A DNA stretch of 64,000 nt from Actinacidiphila yanglinensis. GTDB taxonomy: Bacteria; Actinomycetota; Actinomycetes; Streptomycetales; Streptomycetaceae. Every line of letters starts with the position of its first letter. The stretch's first letter is position 1. Location: the NCBI RefSeq assembly GCF_900107965.1, contig NZ_FNVU01000004.1:372001-436000 (forward strand), in the 5' to 3' direction. A model generated the notes under the pieces. That model saw nothing but the letters and a program-made list of their open reading frames with translations. It was not told the DNA's origin and did no database searches. Both the position numbers and the translations under genes were made by a program. Of this stretch, positions 45,995 to 54,915 are shown piece after piece.

Positions 45995-46009
45995 GCCGGC
46001 GCGGACGAG

Positions 46010-46810
46010 ATGGCACTGATCGCAATCGCCGCGGACAAGGGTTCCCCCGGCGTCACCACGACCGCGGTCGCGCTCGCGGCCGTATGGCCGCGCCGCGTCC
46101 TGCTCGCCGAGGCCGACCCGGCCGGCGGGGACCTCGTGTACCGCTCGGCCGGTGCGCACGGCGGCGTGCTCAACCCCAACTCCGGCCTGCTCTCGCTGGC
46201 CGCGACCGCCCGGCACGGCCTGGCCGCCGAGCAGTTGTGGGACCACTCGCAACCGCTGGTGGGTGGACTTGACGTCCTGGTTGGACTGGCCTCCGCCGAA
46301 CAGGCCGCCGGCCTGGCCGGATTGTGGCCGATGCTCGGCCAGGCGTTCGCCACGCTCGCGGAGTCACCGAACGGCGCCGCCGACGTGATCGCCGACTGCG
46401 GCCGGATCGGCCCCGACTCCCCGACCCTCGAACTGCTGCCGCACGCGGCCCTGGTGCTGCTGGTCGCGGGCGCCGCGCCGGAGAGCCTGGCCCGGGTCAG
46501 GGACCGGGCCGGCGCGCTGTCGGCGAAGCTGCACGGCTCGCAGCGCGGTGCGGCCGCGCTCGGCTACCCGCCGATCGGCGTCCTGCTGATCGCCGACAGC
46601 AGCCAGAGCGGCCGGCTCGCCGCGCAGGTCAACGAGATGCTGGTGGCGTCGCAAATCTCCGCCCGGGTGGTCGGCACCCTCGCCCACGACCCGGCCGGCG
46701 CCGAGATGCTCAGCGGCCGGCGCCGCGGCCGCCTCGACAAGTCCCTGCTGATCCGCTCCGCCCGCCAGGTCACCGCCGACGTACCGCAGAGGTACGGGGT
46801 CCTGCGATGA
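46010..46810 (+). CDS. CpaE/TadZ-like MinD-type ATPase with altered P-loop
   Basis: 266 residues. It is a ParA/MinD-like protein placed exactly where tadZ/cpaE lies in pilus loci. The P-loop reads DKGSPGVTTTAVALA: the first (signature) Lys10 of the KGGxGKT motif is kept, but the second Lys is Val15. LLAEADPAGGDL is the switch I-like strand, and DVIADCGRIGPDS the Walker B region. ATP binding may persist, while hydrolysis is doubtful. TadZ proteins position the pilus machine at a cell pole or site. The stop overlaps the cpaF start (ATGA). Confidence 0.85.
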   Translation: MALIAIAADKGSPGVTTTAVALAAVWPRRVLLAEADPAGGDLVYRSAGAHGGVLNPNSGLLSLAATARHGLAAEQLWDHSQPLVGGLDVLVGLASAEQAAGLAGLWPMLGQAFATLAESPNGAADVIADCGRIGPDSPTLELLPHAALVLLVAGAAPESLARVRDRAGALSAKLHGSQRGAAALGYPPIGVLLIADSSQSGRLAAQVNEMLVASQISARVVGTLAHDPAGAEMLSGRRRGRLDKSLLIRSARQVTADVPQRYGVLR

Positions 46811-48117
46811 GCGAGGTCGACCACTCGCTCGTCAAGCGCTTCCGGCAGGAGGCGGGCGACCGCATCGCCGAGCAGCGCCGGGTGGACCAGGTCGAGTCCC
46901 GCATGGCGATGTCGCCCGAGGACGAGCGGCACTTCGCCCGGGCGATCATCGCCCAGATACTGGAGGACTACGCGCGGGCCGAGATCGCCATCGGCCGCAC
47001 CCCGCCGGACGCCGGGGCGGAGGAGGCGTACGCCGCCGCGGTGCACGCCGCGCTCTTCGGCGTCGGCCGGCTCCAGCCGCTGCTGGACGACCCCGAGGTC
47101 GAGAACATCGACATCAACGGCTGCGACCAGGTCTTCGTCGGCTACTCCGACGGGCGCGAGCTCCAGTCCGAGCCGGTCGCCGAGACCGACGAGGAACTGA
47201 TCGAGCTGATCCAGGTGCTCGGCGCCTACTCCGGCCTGTCCTCCCGGCCGTTCGACTCCGCCAACCCGCAGCTCGACCTGCGGCTCCCGGACGGCTCCCG
47301 GCTCTCGGCCGTCATGGACGTCACCCGCCGCCCCGCGCTGTCCATCCGGCGCGCGCGCCTGGGCAAGGTTTTCCTCGCCGACCTGGTCGGCAACCACACG
47401 ATCACCCCCGAGGTCGGCTCGTTCCTGTCCTCGGCGGTGCTCGCTCGCAAGAACCTGATGATCGCCGGGGCCACCAACGCCGGGAAGACCACGCTGCTGC
47501 GAGCGATGGCCAACGTCATCCCGACCCACGAACGCCTCATCACCGTCGAGCGCGCCCTGGAACTCGGGTTGGACCAGTTCCCCGAACTCCACCCCAACGT
47601 GGTGGCGTTCGAGGAACGGCTGCCCAACTCCGAGGGTCTGGGCGCCATCTCGATGGCCGAGCTCGTCCGCCGCTCGCTGCGTATGAACCCCTCCCGGGTG
47701 ATCGTCGGCGAGGTGCTCGGCGACGAGATCGTGACCATGCTGAACGCCATGTCGCAGGGCAACGACGGTTCCCTGTCGACCATCCACGCCAACGGTTCCG
47801 CCGAGGTCTTCAACCGCATCTCCACCTACGCGCTGCAGGCGCGGGAGCGGCTGCCGGTGGAGGCGTCGCAGATGCTGGTGGCCGGCGCCATCGACTTCGT
47901 GGTGTTCATCCAGCGCCGCAACGACTTCCAGCGCGGTGGCACGCTGCGCCGTGTCGTCACCTCGATCCGCGAGGTGAACGGCGTGGACGGACGCGTCCTT
48001 TCCAGCGAGATCTTCGCCGAGCACCCGGAGGCGGCCGTGGCCCTGCCGCACGCCCCCATCTCCTGCCTCGACGAGCTGCTCGCCAACGGCTACCAGCCCA
48101 CGGGGGTGTGGCGGTAA
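46807..48117 (+). CDS. cpaF: CpaF/TadA secretion ATPase
   Basis: 436 residues. It is a type II/IV secretion ATPase powering pilus assembly: N-terminal domain, then DDPEVENIDINGCDQVFVGY, Walker A IAGATNAGKTTLLRAM (Lys227), Asp box ERLITVERALELGL, Walker B PSRVIVGEVLGDEI, and His box GNDGSLSTIHANGSAEVF. It forms a hexamer at the membrane with TadB and TadC. The start overlaps the preceding stop by 4 bp, and the stop overlaps the tadB start (TAATG), so the order is tightly coupled. Confidence 0.95.
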   Translation: MSEVDHSLVKRFRQEAGDRIAEQRRVDQVESRMAMSPEDERHFARAIIAQILEDYARAEIAIGRTPPDAGAEEAYAAAVHAALFGVGRLQPLLDDPEVENIDINGCDQVFVGYSDGRELQSEPVAETDEELIELIQVLGAYSGLSSRPFDSANPQLDLRLPDGSRLSAVMDVTRRPALSIRRARLGKVFLADLVGNHTITPEVGSFLSSAVLARKNLMIAGATNAGKTTLLRAMANVIPTHERLITVERALELGLDQFPELHPNVVAFEERLPNSEGLGAISMAELVRRSLRMNPSRVIVGEVLGDEIVTMLNAMSQGNDGSLSTIHANGSAEVFNRISTYALQARERLPVEASQMLVAGAIDFVVFIQRRNDFQRGGTLRRVVTSIREVNGVDGRVLSSEIFAEHPEAAVALPHAPISCLDELLANGYQPTGVWR

Positions 48118-49166
48118 TGGGGATCTTCTCGCTGACCGCGTTCTACGGACTCCTGGCCGGAGCAGTCGTCGGCGGCGGCGTCGCGCTCTTCCTGGCCGCC
48201 ATGCGTGGCTGGGCGCCCAAACCGGTGGCCGCGGGTCAGTCCGGGGCCGAACGCGCCTCGGAGTTCGGCCGCTTCCTGACCCAGCGCGGCTCCATCGCCA
48301 TCCTGATCGGGCTGGCGGTGCTGGGCCTCACCCGCTGGCTGGTGCTCGGCCTGGCCACCGCGCTGCTCGTCTTCGCGTGGGACCGGCTGTTCGGCGGTGC
48401 CTCCGAGGAGCGGGCCGCGATGAAGCGGGTGGAGGCACTGGCAGGCTGGACCGAGTCGCTGCGCGACACCATCGCCGGCGCCGTCGGCCTGGAGCAGGCA
48501 ATCCCGGCGTCCGCCCGGGCCGCCGCACCGGCGCTGCGGATCCATCTCGACTCCCTCGTCGACCGGTTGCGGGCCCGCTGGCCGCTGCCCGACGCGCTCC
48601 AGGTGCTCGCCGACGAGATCAACGACGCGTCGGCCGACATCATCATCGCCGCCCTGATCCTCAACGCCCGCCTGCGCGGCCCGGGTCTGCGCGACGTGCT
48701 GGGCGCGCTGGCCAAGTCCTCCCGCGAGGAAGTGGACATGCGGCAGCGCGTGATGGCACAGCGGGCCAGCACCCGGCGCAGCGTGCAGATCGTCGTCGTG
48801 GTCTCCGTGGTGTTCGTGCTGGGCCTGTCCATCTTCAACCGGGGCTTCGTCAAGCCGTACAACACCGCGGTCGGCCAGCTCGTGCTCGCCGTCGTGTGCC
48901 TGCTGTTCGCGGCCGGGTTCTGGTGGCTGCGGAAGCTGTCGAAGATCGAGACGCCGGACCGCTTCCTCGTGCACGGGCCGGAACGCACCGCACAACAGCC
49001 GCAGATGGTGGGGCAGTTCCCGCCGGCGGGCCAGAACGCGGCCGGGGCGCAGGCCGCCTCGCCGTACGGTGCCGCGGCGCAGCAGCCGCCGGGTCAGGCC
49101 CAGGGCCTGCCGGGCTACGGAGCGCAGGGCCGTCCGGCCGTGCCGGGACAGGGGGCCGGCCGATGA
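48117..49166 (+). CDS. tadB: TadB-like inner-membrane platform protein
   Basis: 349 residues from ATG 48117 (TAATG overlap with cpaF; GTG 48108 is an alternative). It is a type II secretion F-domain protein: two N-terminal helices, a cytoplasmic helical domain (WTESLRDTIAGAVGLEQAIP, ASADIIIAALILNARLRGPG) and two C-terminal helices. The last 60 residues are a Pro/Gln/Gly-rich tail (QQPPGQAQGLPGYGAQGRP), unusual for TadB and probably cytoplasmic or exposed. It pairs with TadC as the assembly platform. The stop overlaps the tadC start (ATGA). Confidence 0.9.
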   Translation: MGIFSLTAFYGLLAGAVVGGGVALFLAAMRGWAPKPVAAGQSGAERASEFGRFLTQRGSIAILIGLAVLGLTRWLVLGLATALLVFAWDRLFGGASEERAAMKRVEALAGWTESLRDTIAGAVGLEQAIPASARAAAPALRIHLDSLVDRLRARWPLPDALQVLADEINDASADIIIAALILNARLRGPGLRDVLGALAKSSREEVDMRQRVMAQRASTRRSVQIVVVVSVVFVLGLSIFNRGFVKPYNTAVGQLVLAVVCLLFAAGFWWLRKLSKIETPDRFLVHGPERTAQQPQMVGQFPPAGQNAAGAQAASPYGAAAQQPPGQAQGLPGYGAQGRPAVPGQGAGR

Positions 49167-50074
49167 ACACCATCGTCTTCGCGTGTCTGGTCGGCGGGGT
49201 CCTCGGCCTGGGCATCTTCGCCCTGATCCGGGCGCTGACGCCCAGCCGGCGCAGCGCGGTGTCGACCATCGCGCAGATCGACGCGCTGCGCGCCACCGGT
49301 GCCACCACCGGGTCCGAGACCGTCGTCAAGGCCGAGGGCTGGCGCGCCCAGATCGGCCAGCGGGTCGCCGCGTTCTACCTCCAGCAGGGGTGGGAGCAGC
49401 GCTCGCTGCGCGCCGACCTCGCGGTCCTCGACCGCAGTTGGGAAGCCTTCCTCGCCACCAAGACGGTGCTGGCCGCGGCCGGTGTGGTCTTCGGCCCGGC
49501 GCTCTTCGCGGTGGGAGCCGAGGTCGGCTTCGGCATCAGCCCGATCATCCCGGTCTGGCTGGCGGTGCTGTTCGGGGTCGTGTTCTTCCTGCTGCCCGAC
49601 GTCGAGGTACGGCGGGACGCCGCGGTCAAGCGCAAGGACCTGCGGCGGGTGATCGGCGCCTACCTCGACCTGGTCTCCATGAACCTCGCCGGCGGGCGCG
49701 GCCTGCCCGAGGCGCTGATGGCGGCAGCCGAGATCAGCGACGGCTGGGCGCTGATGCGCATCCGCAACTGCCTGGCCGACGCGCGGATCACCGGCACCAG
49801 CCAGTGGGTCGCGCTCGGCCGGCTCGGCGACGAGCTGGGCATCGAGGAGTTGCAGGACCTCGGCGTCACCCTCGCGCTGGTCGCCGATGACGGCGCGAAG
49901 ATCCGCGAGTCGCTGGCCTCGCGTGCCGAGACGATGCGCCACCGGGAGCTGTCCGAGATCGAGGGCGAGGCGGGTGAGCAGTCCCAGTCGATGCTCGTCG
50001 CGCAGATGCTGCTCGCCGCCGGCTTCCTGGTCTTCCTGATCTTCCCCGCAGCGATGCGGGTCTTCCAGGTCTGA
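49163..50074 (+). CDS. tadC: TadC-like inner-membrane platform protein
   Basis: 303 residues from ATG 49163, overlapping tadB by 4 bp. It is an F-domain protein: an N-terminal helix (IVFACLVGGVLGLGIFALI), a cytoplasmic region with LAVLDRSWEAFLATK, two central helices (about residues 105-150), then the helical domain YLDLVSMNLAGGRGLPEALM and DDGAKIRESLASRAETMRHR. A C-terminal helix (MLLAAGFLVFLIFPAAMRVF) closes it. It partners with TadB. Confidence 0.9.
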   Translation: MNTIVFACLVGGVLGLGIFALIRALTPSRRSAVSTIAQIDALRATGATTGSETVVKAEGWRAQIGQRVAAFYLQQGWEQRSLRADLAVLDRSWEAFLATKTVLAAAGVVFGPALFAVGAEVGFGISPIIPVWLAVLFGVVFFLLPDVEVRRDAAVKRKDLRRVIGAYLDLVSMNLAGGRGLPEALMAAAEISDGWALMRIRNCLADARITGTSQWVALGRLGDELGIEELQDLGVTLALVADDGAKIRESLASRAETMRHRELSEIEGEAGEQSQSMLVAQMLLAAGFLVFLIFPAAMRVFQV

Positions 50075-50122
50075 TCACCACCGCGCCGCCCGAACGACGA
50101 CCGTCCACGAGAGGACCGAGCC

Positions 50123-50383
50123 ATGAACCGCATGGACCGACTGTCAGCCTTCAATCCGACCATCGCCTTCCTCCACACCTACCTGCGGGGGCGGATCGAC
50201 CGCGTCCGCAACGACGAGGACATGTCCCGAGGGGCCTCCGCCGTCGAGTGGGTGGTGATCTCGGCGATCGTGGTGGCCATCGTCGCCGCGGTCGGCTTCA
50301 TCATCAAGAACGCCCTCAACGACAAGGCCACCAAGGTCGGCAACTGCATCGGTAGCACGGACGGCAGCAACAGCAACTGCTGA
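50123..50383 (+). CDS. flp: Flp-type pilin
   Basis: 86 residues from ATG 50123, with gagagga upstream. A 35-residue polar leader ends MSRGAS, followed by AVEWVVISAIVVAIVAAVGF, the hydrophobic helix of type IVb pilins. Cleavage after the Gly of SRGASAVEW would place a Glu at position 4 to 5 of the mature pilin, as in Flp. The mature peptide ends with two Cys (GNCIGSTDGSNSNC). It should be the pilus subunit. The leader is longer than in typical Flp proteins, so an internal start near the RNDEDMSRG Met is an alternative. Confidence 0.88.
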   Translation: MNRMDRLSAFNPTIAFLHTYLRGRIDRVRNDEDMSRGASAVEWVVISAIVVAIVAAVGFIIKNALNDKATKVGNCIGSTDGSNSNC

Positions 50384-50407
50384 CCGGCCGGTCGGGGGAG
50401 AGCAGCC

Positions 50408-50932
50408 ATGGGACGGACGACCCGTACAGTGCGCCGAGCCGTACGCCGCAGACTCGACGCGGCGCACGGCGACAGCGGCGTGGGCAGCCGCGCGACTGCG
50501 TCGCCGGGACGTGCTCCGGCATGCCCCGGCGGCGACCGGGGCATGACCGCCATCGAGTTCGTCTTCCTCACCCCGGTGCTGTTCTTCATGATCTTCGCGA
50601 CGGTGCAGTTCGGGATGTACTACTTCGCCGACCACGTGGCCCAGGCGGCCGCGCGGGCCGGCGCCCGCAAGGCGAGGGACGAGGCGGCGACCGGCCAGAA
50701 CTGGTCCGGTGACGCCAGCCAGGCCGCGAGCGACTACATCCGGCAGCTCGGGCCGGACCTGCTGATCAACCCGCACGTCGACCCGAGCAGGGACCCGCAG
50801 GACCCCAACACCGTCAGGGTCCAGGTGACGGCGAAGGTGCCCGCGGTCTTCCCGCTGCCGGGGTTCTCCTTCAAGGTGGACGAGACGTCGGAGGGTCCGG
50901 TCGAGCGGTTCGTGCCGGACAACGGGGGATGA
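50408..50932 (+). CDS. TadE-like pseudopilin
   Basis: 174 residues from ATG 50408, with ggggagagcag upstream. A basic 45-residue leader ends GGDRGM, then TAIEFVFLTPVLFFMIFATV, the TadE helix with the conserved Glu. HVAQAAARAGARKARDEAA is the typical TadE amphipathic segment, followed by a small external domain. TadE proteins are processed by the prepilin peptidase and help pilus biogenesis. The stop overlaps a possible start of the next gene. Confidence 0.9.
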   Translation: MGRTTRTVRRAVRRRLDAAHGDSGVGSRATASPGRAPACPGGDRGMTAIEFVFLTPVLFFMIFATVQFGMYYFADHVAQAAARAGARKARDEAATGQNWSGDASQAASDYIRQLGPDLLINPHVDPSRDPQDPNTVRVQVTAKVPAVFPLPGFSFKVDETSEGPVERFVPDNGG

Positions 50933-50937
50933 GAGAC

Positions 50938-51414
50938 ATGGAGTTCGCGAGGTACGACCGCCTGCGGGCGCGGTGGCGGCCGCCCCGCCGGGCGGAGGTC
51001 TGTCCGCAACCCGCTTGCGGCGACCGGGGGTTGTCCACCATCGAGGTGGTCATCCTCGCGCCGGTGATCATCCTGATGGTGCTGATCCTGGTCGCCTTCG
51101 GCCAACTCGTCGACGGCCGGGGCGCGGTGGACGGCGCGGCGCGCGACGCGGCCCGGGCCGGCTCCATCGAGCACAGCCGCTCGGAGGCGATCCAGCAGGC
51201 GGTCAGCGCGGCGCAGAGCGACCTGAAGGGGACCTGCACCAGCCCGGCGACGGTCACCCCGATCGGCGACACCAGCTTCCAGCCCGACACCCTCTTCACG
51301 ATCCAGGTCACCTGCACGGTGCGCGGGTTGAGCTTTCTCGGGCTGCCGATCAGGAAGACCGTGACCTCCACGTCGGCCTCGCCGCTCGACCCGTTCCGCA
51401 GGTCGGCGACATGA
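50938..51414 (+). CDS. second TadE/TadF-like pseudopilin
   Basis: 158 residues from ATG 50938; ATG 50929 overlaps the preceding stop (ATGA), but the gggggat site is better spaced for 50938. A basic leader ends CGDRGL, then STIEVVILAPVIILMVLILV with the pilin-like Glu, then DGAARDAARAGSIEHSRSEA as in TadE/TadF. Two Cys lie in the external part (LKGTCTSP, QVTCTVRG). It is coupled to the next gene by an ATGA overlap. Confidence 0.88.
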   Translation: MEFARYDRLRARWRPPRRAEVCPQPACGDRGLSTIEVVILAPVIILMVLILVAFGQLVDGRGAVDGAARDAARAGSIEHSRSEAIQQAVSAAQSDLKGTCTSPATVTPIGDTSFQPDTLFTIQVTCTVRGLSFLGLPIRKTVTSTSASPLDPFRRSAT

Positions 51415-51917
51415 CGGCGGCGACGGAGGACCGGACCGTACCGGCGGGGCGCACGCTGGCGGCGCGGCTGCGGGCGCTGCGCGAGGACGACCGCGGTTCC
51501 GGCGCCGCCGCGGTCGTGATCTTCGCGCTGGTGTTCATGGCGCTGGCCGCCTTCGTGGTGGACGGCGGCCTGTCCATCGCCAAGCGCGAACGCGCCGCCG
51601 ACATCGCCGAGCAGGCCGCCCGCTACGCCGCGCAGGACATCGACGTCGACGCCCTGCGCAACGCCCAGCCGGGCGCGCAGCCGGTGATCGACTACCAGCA
51701 GTGCACCGCGCGGGTCCAGCAGTTCGCCCGGGACGTTCACCTCCCGGCCAGCGACTGGCGCCGCGCGGGCTGCCCGACACCGCCGACCGGCCCCGACCGG
51801 GTCGAGGTGGTGGTGTACGTGACCTACCAACCGATCCTCAGTGGCTTCTTCTACGGCAAGTCGATCACCGTGGAAGGCAAGGCGGACGCGGTGTCGATCA
51901 CCGGCCCCGGCAACTGA
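51411..51917 (+). CDS. TadG-like pilus protein (short)
   Basis: 168 residues from ATG 51411. A leader with LREDDRGSGA precedes AAVVIFALVFMALAAFVVDG, the N-terminal helix of the TadG/TadE_N group, and AKRERAADIAEQAARYAAQD. The rest is a short external domain with two Cys (YQQCTARV, RRAGCPTPP). Classical TadG proteins are much longer and carry a von Willebrand domain; this one has none. It forms a run of three pilin-like genes with the two TadE genes. Confidence 0.85.
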   Translation: MTAATEDRTVPAGRTLAARLRALREDDRGSGAAAVVIFALVFMALAAFVVDGGLSIAKRERAADIAEQAARYAAQDIDVDALRNAQPGAQPVIDYQQCTARVQQFARDVHLPASDWRRAGCPTPPTGPDRVEVVVYVTYQPILSGFFYGKSITVEGKADAVSITGPGN

Positions 51918-51990
51918 CCGCCGGCGGCGGACCGCAGAGCACCAGACCGTACGACAAGGACCCGTACCACCGAAGGCAGAGGAAGCAGCC

Positions 51991-54915
51991 ATGGCACGCA
52001 CCACCGCCACGGGACGGAACCCCGTGCAGCAGGGCGGGCGGGCGGTCGGCCCGCCGCGCAGACGCCGCACGTTCGGCGACCTGGTACGGGCGTTCGGGGC
52101 GTTCCTCGCGCTCCTCCTGCTGGTAGTGGCGGTGCCGGCGGCACTGCTGCTGTACATCGGGTCGCCGTTCCCGCACCACTTCAACTCCGACGTGCTGCAG
52201 CAGCCGATCACCTCGGAGACGTTCGTCAACACGCTGGCCATCCTGGTGTGGGTGGCGTGGGCGCAGTTCACGGCGTGCGTGCTGGTGGAGGCGAAGGCCG
52301 CGGTGTCCGGGGTCGGCATGCCGACCCGGGTGCCCGGCAGCGGCCCGAGCCAGATCCTGGCCCGGCAGCTGATCGCGGCGCTGCTGCTGCTCGGGGTGAG
52401 CACCGCCGGCCTCGTTCCGGGCCTGGCCCAACTCGGCCAGCAGCACTCGATGGAGAGCCAGGCCCGTCCGGGCGTGGCCGCGACCGCCCAGGCCACCCCC
52501 GGCCAGCAGGTGGCTGCCCACCAGGCCGCCGTCCAGCACCAGACCGGGCCGAGCGCGGCCACCGCGCAGGGTAGCGGTCAGGCCGGCCAGCAGGCGACGA
52601 AGTTCTACCGGATCAACCCGCCCGAGGGCCGGCACCACGACTCGCTGTGGGAGATAGCGCAGCGGCACCTCGGCGACGGCCGCCGGTACAAGGAGGTCTA
52701 CCAGCTCAACAAGGACCGGGTGCAGCCCGACGGTTCGAAGCTGTCGCAGGCCAGCCTGATCCGGCCCGGGTGGGTGCTGGAGATGCCCGCCGACGCGCAC
52801 GGCGGCGACCTGGTCGAGATGCCCGTCGCGGCCCCGCACACCGCGCCCGACATCGAGCACTACGCCCAGCACGGCGGCGCCAAGGACACGACCGCCGAGG
52901 GCGCGCACGCCGCCACCCAGCACCAGGCCGGCGACCAGGGCGGTTCCGGTGGCGGGGGCGGCGGCCGGCACGCGGGCGGAGGGGCGCACGAGAGCGTCGC
53001 GGGCGGCGCGAGCGAGGCCGTCACCGGCCTGTCCGCCTCGCACGGCTTCGACCTGTCCGACGCGCTGATCGGCGCGCCGCTGCTGGCCGCGGGCCTGCTC
53101 GCCGCGCTGGGGCGGCGGCGCCGCACCGCGCTGTGGCAGTCGCTGACCGCGGGCGCGCTGCGCACCCCGCGTACCCCCACCGGCCCCGAGGCCGACGTCG
53201 CCGACGCGCTGCGGATCGGCGCCGACCAGCAGGCCGTCTCCTTCCTCGACCGGGCGCTGCGCTCGCTGTCGGCCCACCTCGACGCGGACGGGCGCAAGCT
53301 GCCCACGGTGTACGCGGCCTGGCTCACCGAGGACTCCCTGCACCTGCAACTCGCCTGGCCGGACGGGCAGCCCCCGGCCCCCTGGCGGACCGGGCAGGAC
53401 GAGACCTTCTGGCAGCTGGAGCGCGCCCAACTGGTCGAGGACGTCGACACGTCGGTGGCGGCTCCGTACCCGGGCCTGGTGGTGCTGGGCACCCTGGACA
53501 GCGCCCGGCTGCTGCTCAACCTCGAAGCGGTACCAGGGATCGTCTCGCTCAGCGGCGCGAAGGCCGACCGCGAGGCCGTACTCGCCTCGGTCGCCGCCGA
53601 GTTGGCGACCAACGGGTGGTCGGACCGGATGACGGTCACCCTGGTCGGCTTCGCGCAGGACCTGACCGCGCTGGCGCCCGCGCGGGTGCGGCACATCGGT
53701 ACGGTCGCGGAGGTCGTGGAGATCATGGCCGCGGAGACGGTGCAGCGCTCCGGCGCGCTGCGCACCGCGGGCCAGGACAGCGTGCTCACCGGCCGCACCG
53801 GCCGTGCCCAGCACACGCAGTGGGCGCCGCACCTGGTGCTGCTGGCCACCGAGCCGAGCGAGGAGGAGGCCCAGCGGCTGGCCGACCTCGCGTCGGACGC
53901 CGGTCGGTTGGGCATCGGTTACCTGGTTGGCGCCGGCCGCGCCGATCTGCCGGGCGCCGCTTGGGAGTTGGAGGTCACCGCGTCCGGACGGCTGCTCGCG
54001 CCGCTGCTCGGCCTGGACATGGAGGCGCAGTTGCTGCCCAAGGCGCAGTACGAGTCGGTGCTGCGGCTGTTCGCCGAAGCGGGCGGGGACGACCCCGGCC
54101 CGGATGCCCCGCCCTTCCTGGTGGACCTCAGCGACCAGGGCCGGCCGGGCGTGTACGCGCGGCTGCTCGGCCCGTTCGAGGTCGTCGGCATCGACGCGCC
54201 CGACCGCGAGCGCAGCGGCCTGCTGCACGAGGCGCTGGCGCTGCTGCTGCTCCACCGCGAGGGCGTCCACCCGCGGGTGCTGGCGTCCGCGCTGTGGCCG
54301 CGCGGGGTGACCGAGGACGTGCGGGACGCGCTCATCGCCCGGCTGCGCGACTGGCTCGGCACCGACCCCGACGGCGGGGAGCGACTGCGTCTGGACGGCA
54401 CGGGGCGGATCGTGCTCAGCACGTCGGTCGTCTCGGACTGGGACGTGCTGCAGACGCTCCACCACGAGGCCACCGAGGGGCGCGCGGCCGGCGATCCCGC
54501 CGCCCGCCGCCGGCTGCTCACCGACGCGCTCTCGCTCGCCCGCGGCCGGCTCTTCGAGGACCGGGCGCCGGGCCGCTACGGCTGGCTCGGCCACGAGATC
54601 GTGGACGCCCAGCACCCCGTGCTCGTCGCGGAGATCGCGCTCGCGCTGGCCCAGCTCCACCTCGAGGCGGGCAAGCCGAAGGCGGCCGTCGCCGCGATCG
54701 AGACCGGTATGGCGGTCTCGCCCGACGACGAGCGGCTGTGGCTGGCCTACCTGCGCGCCGCGGAGGCCACCGGTGATCCCGGCCGGCTGGAGGCCGCCGC
54801 CTCGTCGCTCTTCGCCCGCGCGCACGCCAACGGCCCCTCCCGCGGCCTCCCGCCGCGGGTCGAGGCGCTGCTCGACGACCTGCTTCCCACCTGGCGGGGC
54901 AGCATCGCGAACTGA
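51991..54915 (+). CDS. membrane protein with LysM and BTAD-type regulatory domains
   Basis: 974 residues from ATG 51991, with agagga upstream. Three membrane helices lie at about residues 28-55, 78-100 and 125-147. A LysM domain follows at about 203-270 (HDSLWEIAQRHLGDGRRYKE, then IRPGWVLEMP). After a His/Gly-rich spacer comes a fourth hydrophobic segment (about 355-378). A cytoplasmic-looking region spans 380-715. The C-terminal 255 residues (GVYARLLGPFEVVGIDAP through AIAALAEAxx-like helices) resemble the winged-helix plus BTAD/TPR part of SARP-type regulators. LysM normally binds peptidoglycan. It closes the Tad operon and could link wall contact to gene control; that is inference. Confidence 0.85.
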   Translation: MARTTATGRNPVQQGGRAVGPPRRRRTFGDLVRAFGAFLALLLLVVAVPAALLLYIGSPFPHHFNSDVLQQPITSETFVNTLAILVWVAWAQFTACVLVEAKAAVSGVGMPTRVPGSGPSQILARQLIAALLLLGVSTAGLVPGLAQLGQQHSMESQARPGVAATAQATPGQQVAAHQAAVQHQTGPSAATAQGSGQAGQQATKFYRINPPEGRHHDSLWEIAQRHLGDGRRYKEVYQLNKDRVQPDGSKLSQASLIRPGWVLEMPADAHGGDLVEMPVAAPHTAPDIEHYAQHGGAKDTTAEGAHAATQHQAGDQGGSGGGGGGRHAGGGAHESVAGGASEAVTGLSASHGFDLSDALIGAPLLAAGLLAALGRRRRTALWQSLTAGALRTPRTPTGPEADVADALRIGADQQAVSFLDRALRSLSAHLDADGRKLPTVYAAWLTEDSLHLQLAWPDGQPPAPWRTGQDETFWQLERAQLVEDVDTSVAAPYPGLVVLGTLDSARLLLNLEAVPGIVSLSGAKADREAVLASVAAELATNGWSDRMTVTLVGFAQDLTALAPARVRHIGTVAEVVEIMAAETVQRSGALRTAGQDSVLTGRTGRAQHTQWAPHLVLLATEPSEEEAQRLADLASDAGRLGIGYLVGAGRADLPGAAWELEVTASGRLLAPLLGLDMEAQLLPKAQYESVLRLFAEAGGDDPGPDAPPFLVDLSDQGRPGVYARLLGPFEVVGIDAPDRERSGLLHEALALLLLHREGVHPRVLASALWPRGVTEDVRDALIARLRDWLGTDPDGGERLRLDGTGRIVLSTSVVSDWDVLQTLHHEATEGRAAGDPAARRRLLTDALSLARGRLFEDRAPGRYGWLGHEIVDAQHPVLVAEIALALAQLHLEAGKPKAAVAAIETGMAVSPDDERLWLAYLRAAEATGDPGRLEAAASSLFARAHANGPSRGLPPRVEALLDDLLPTWRGSIAN

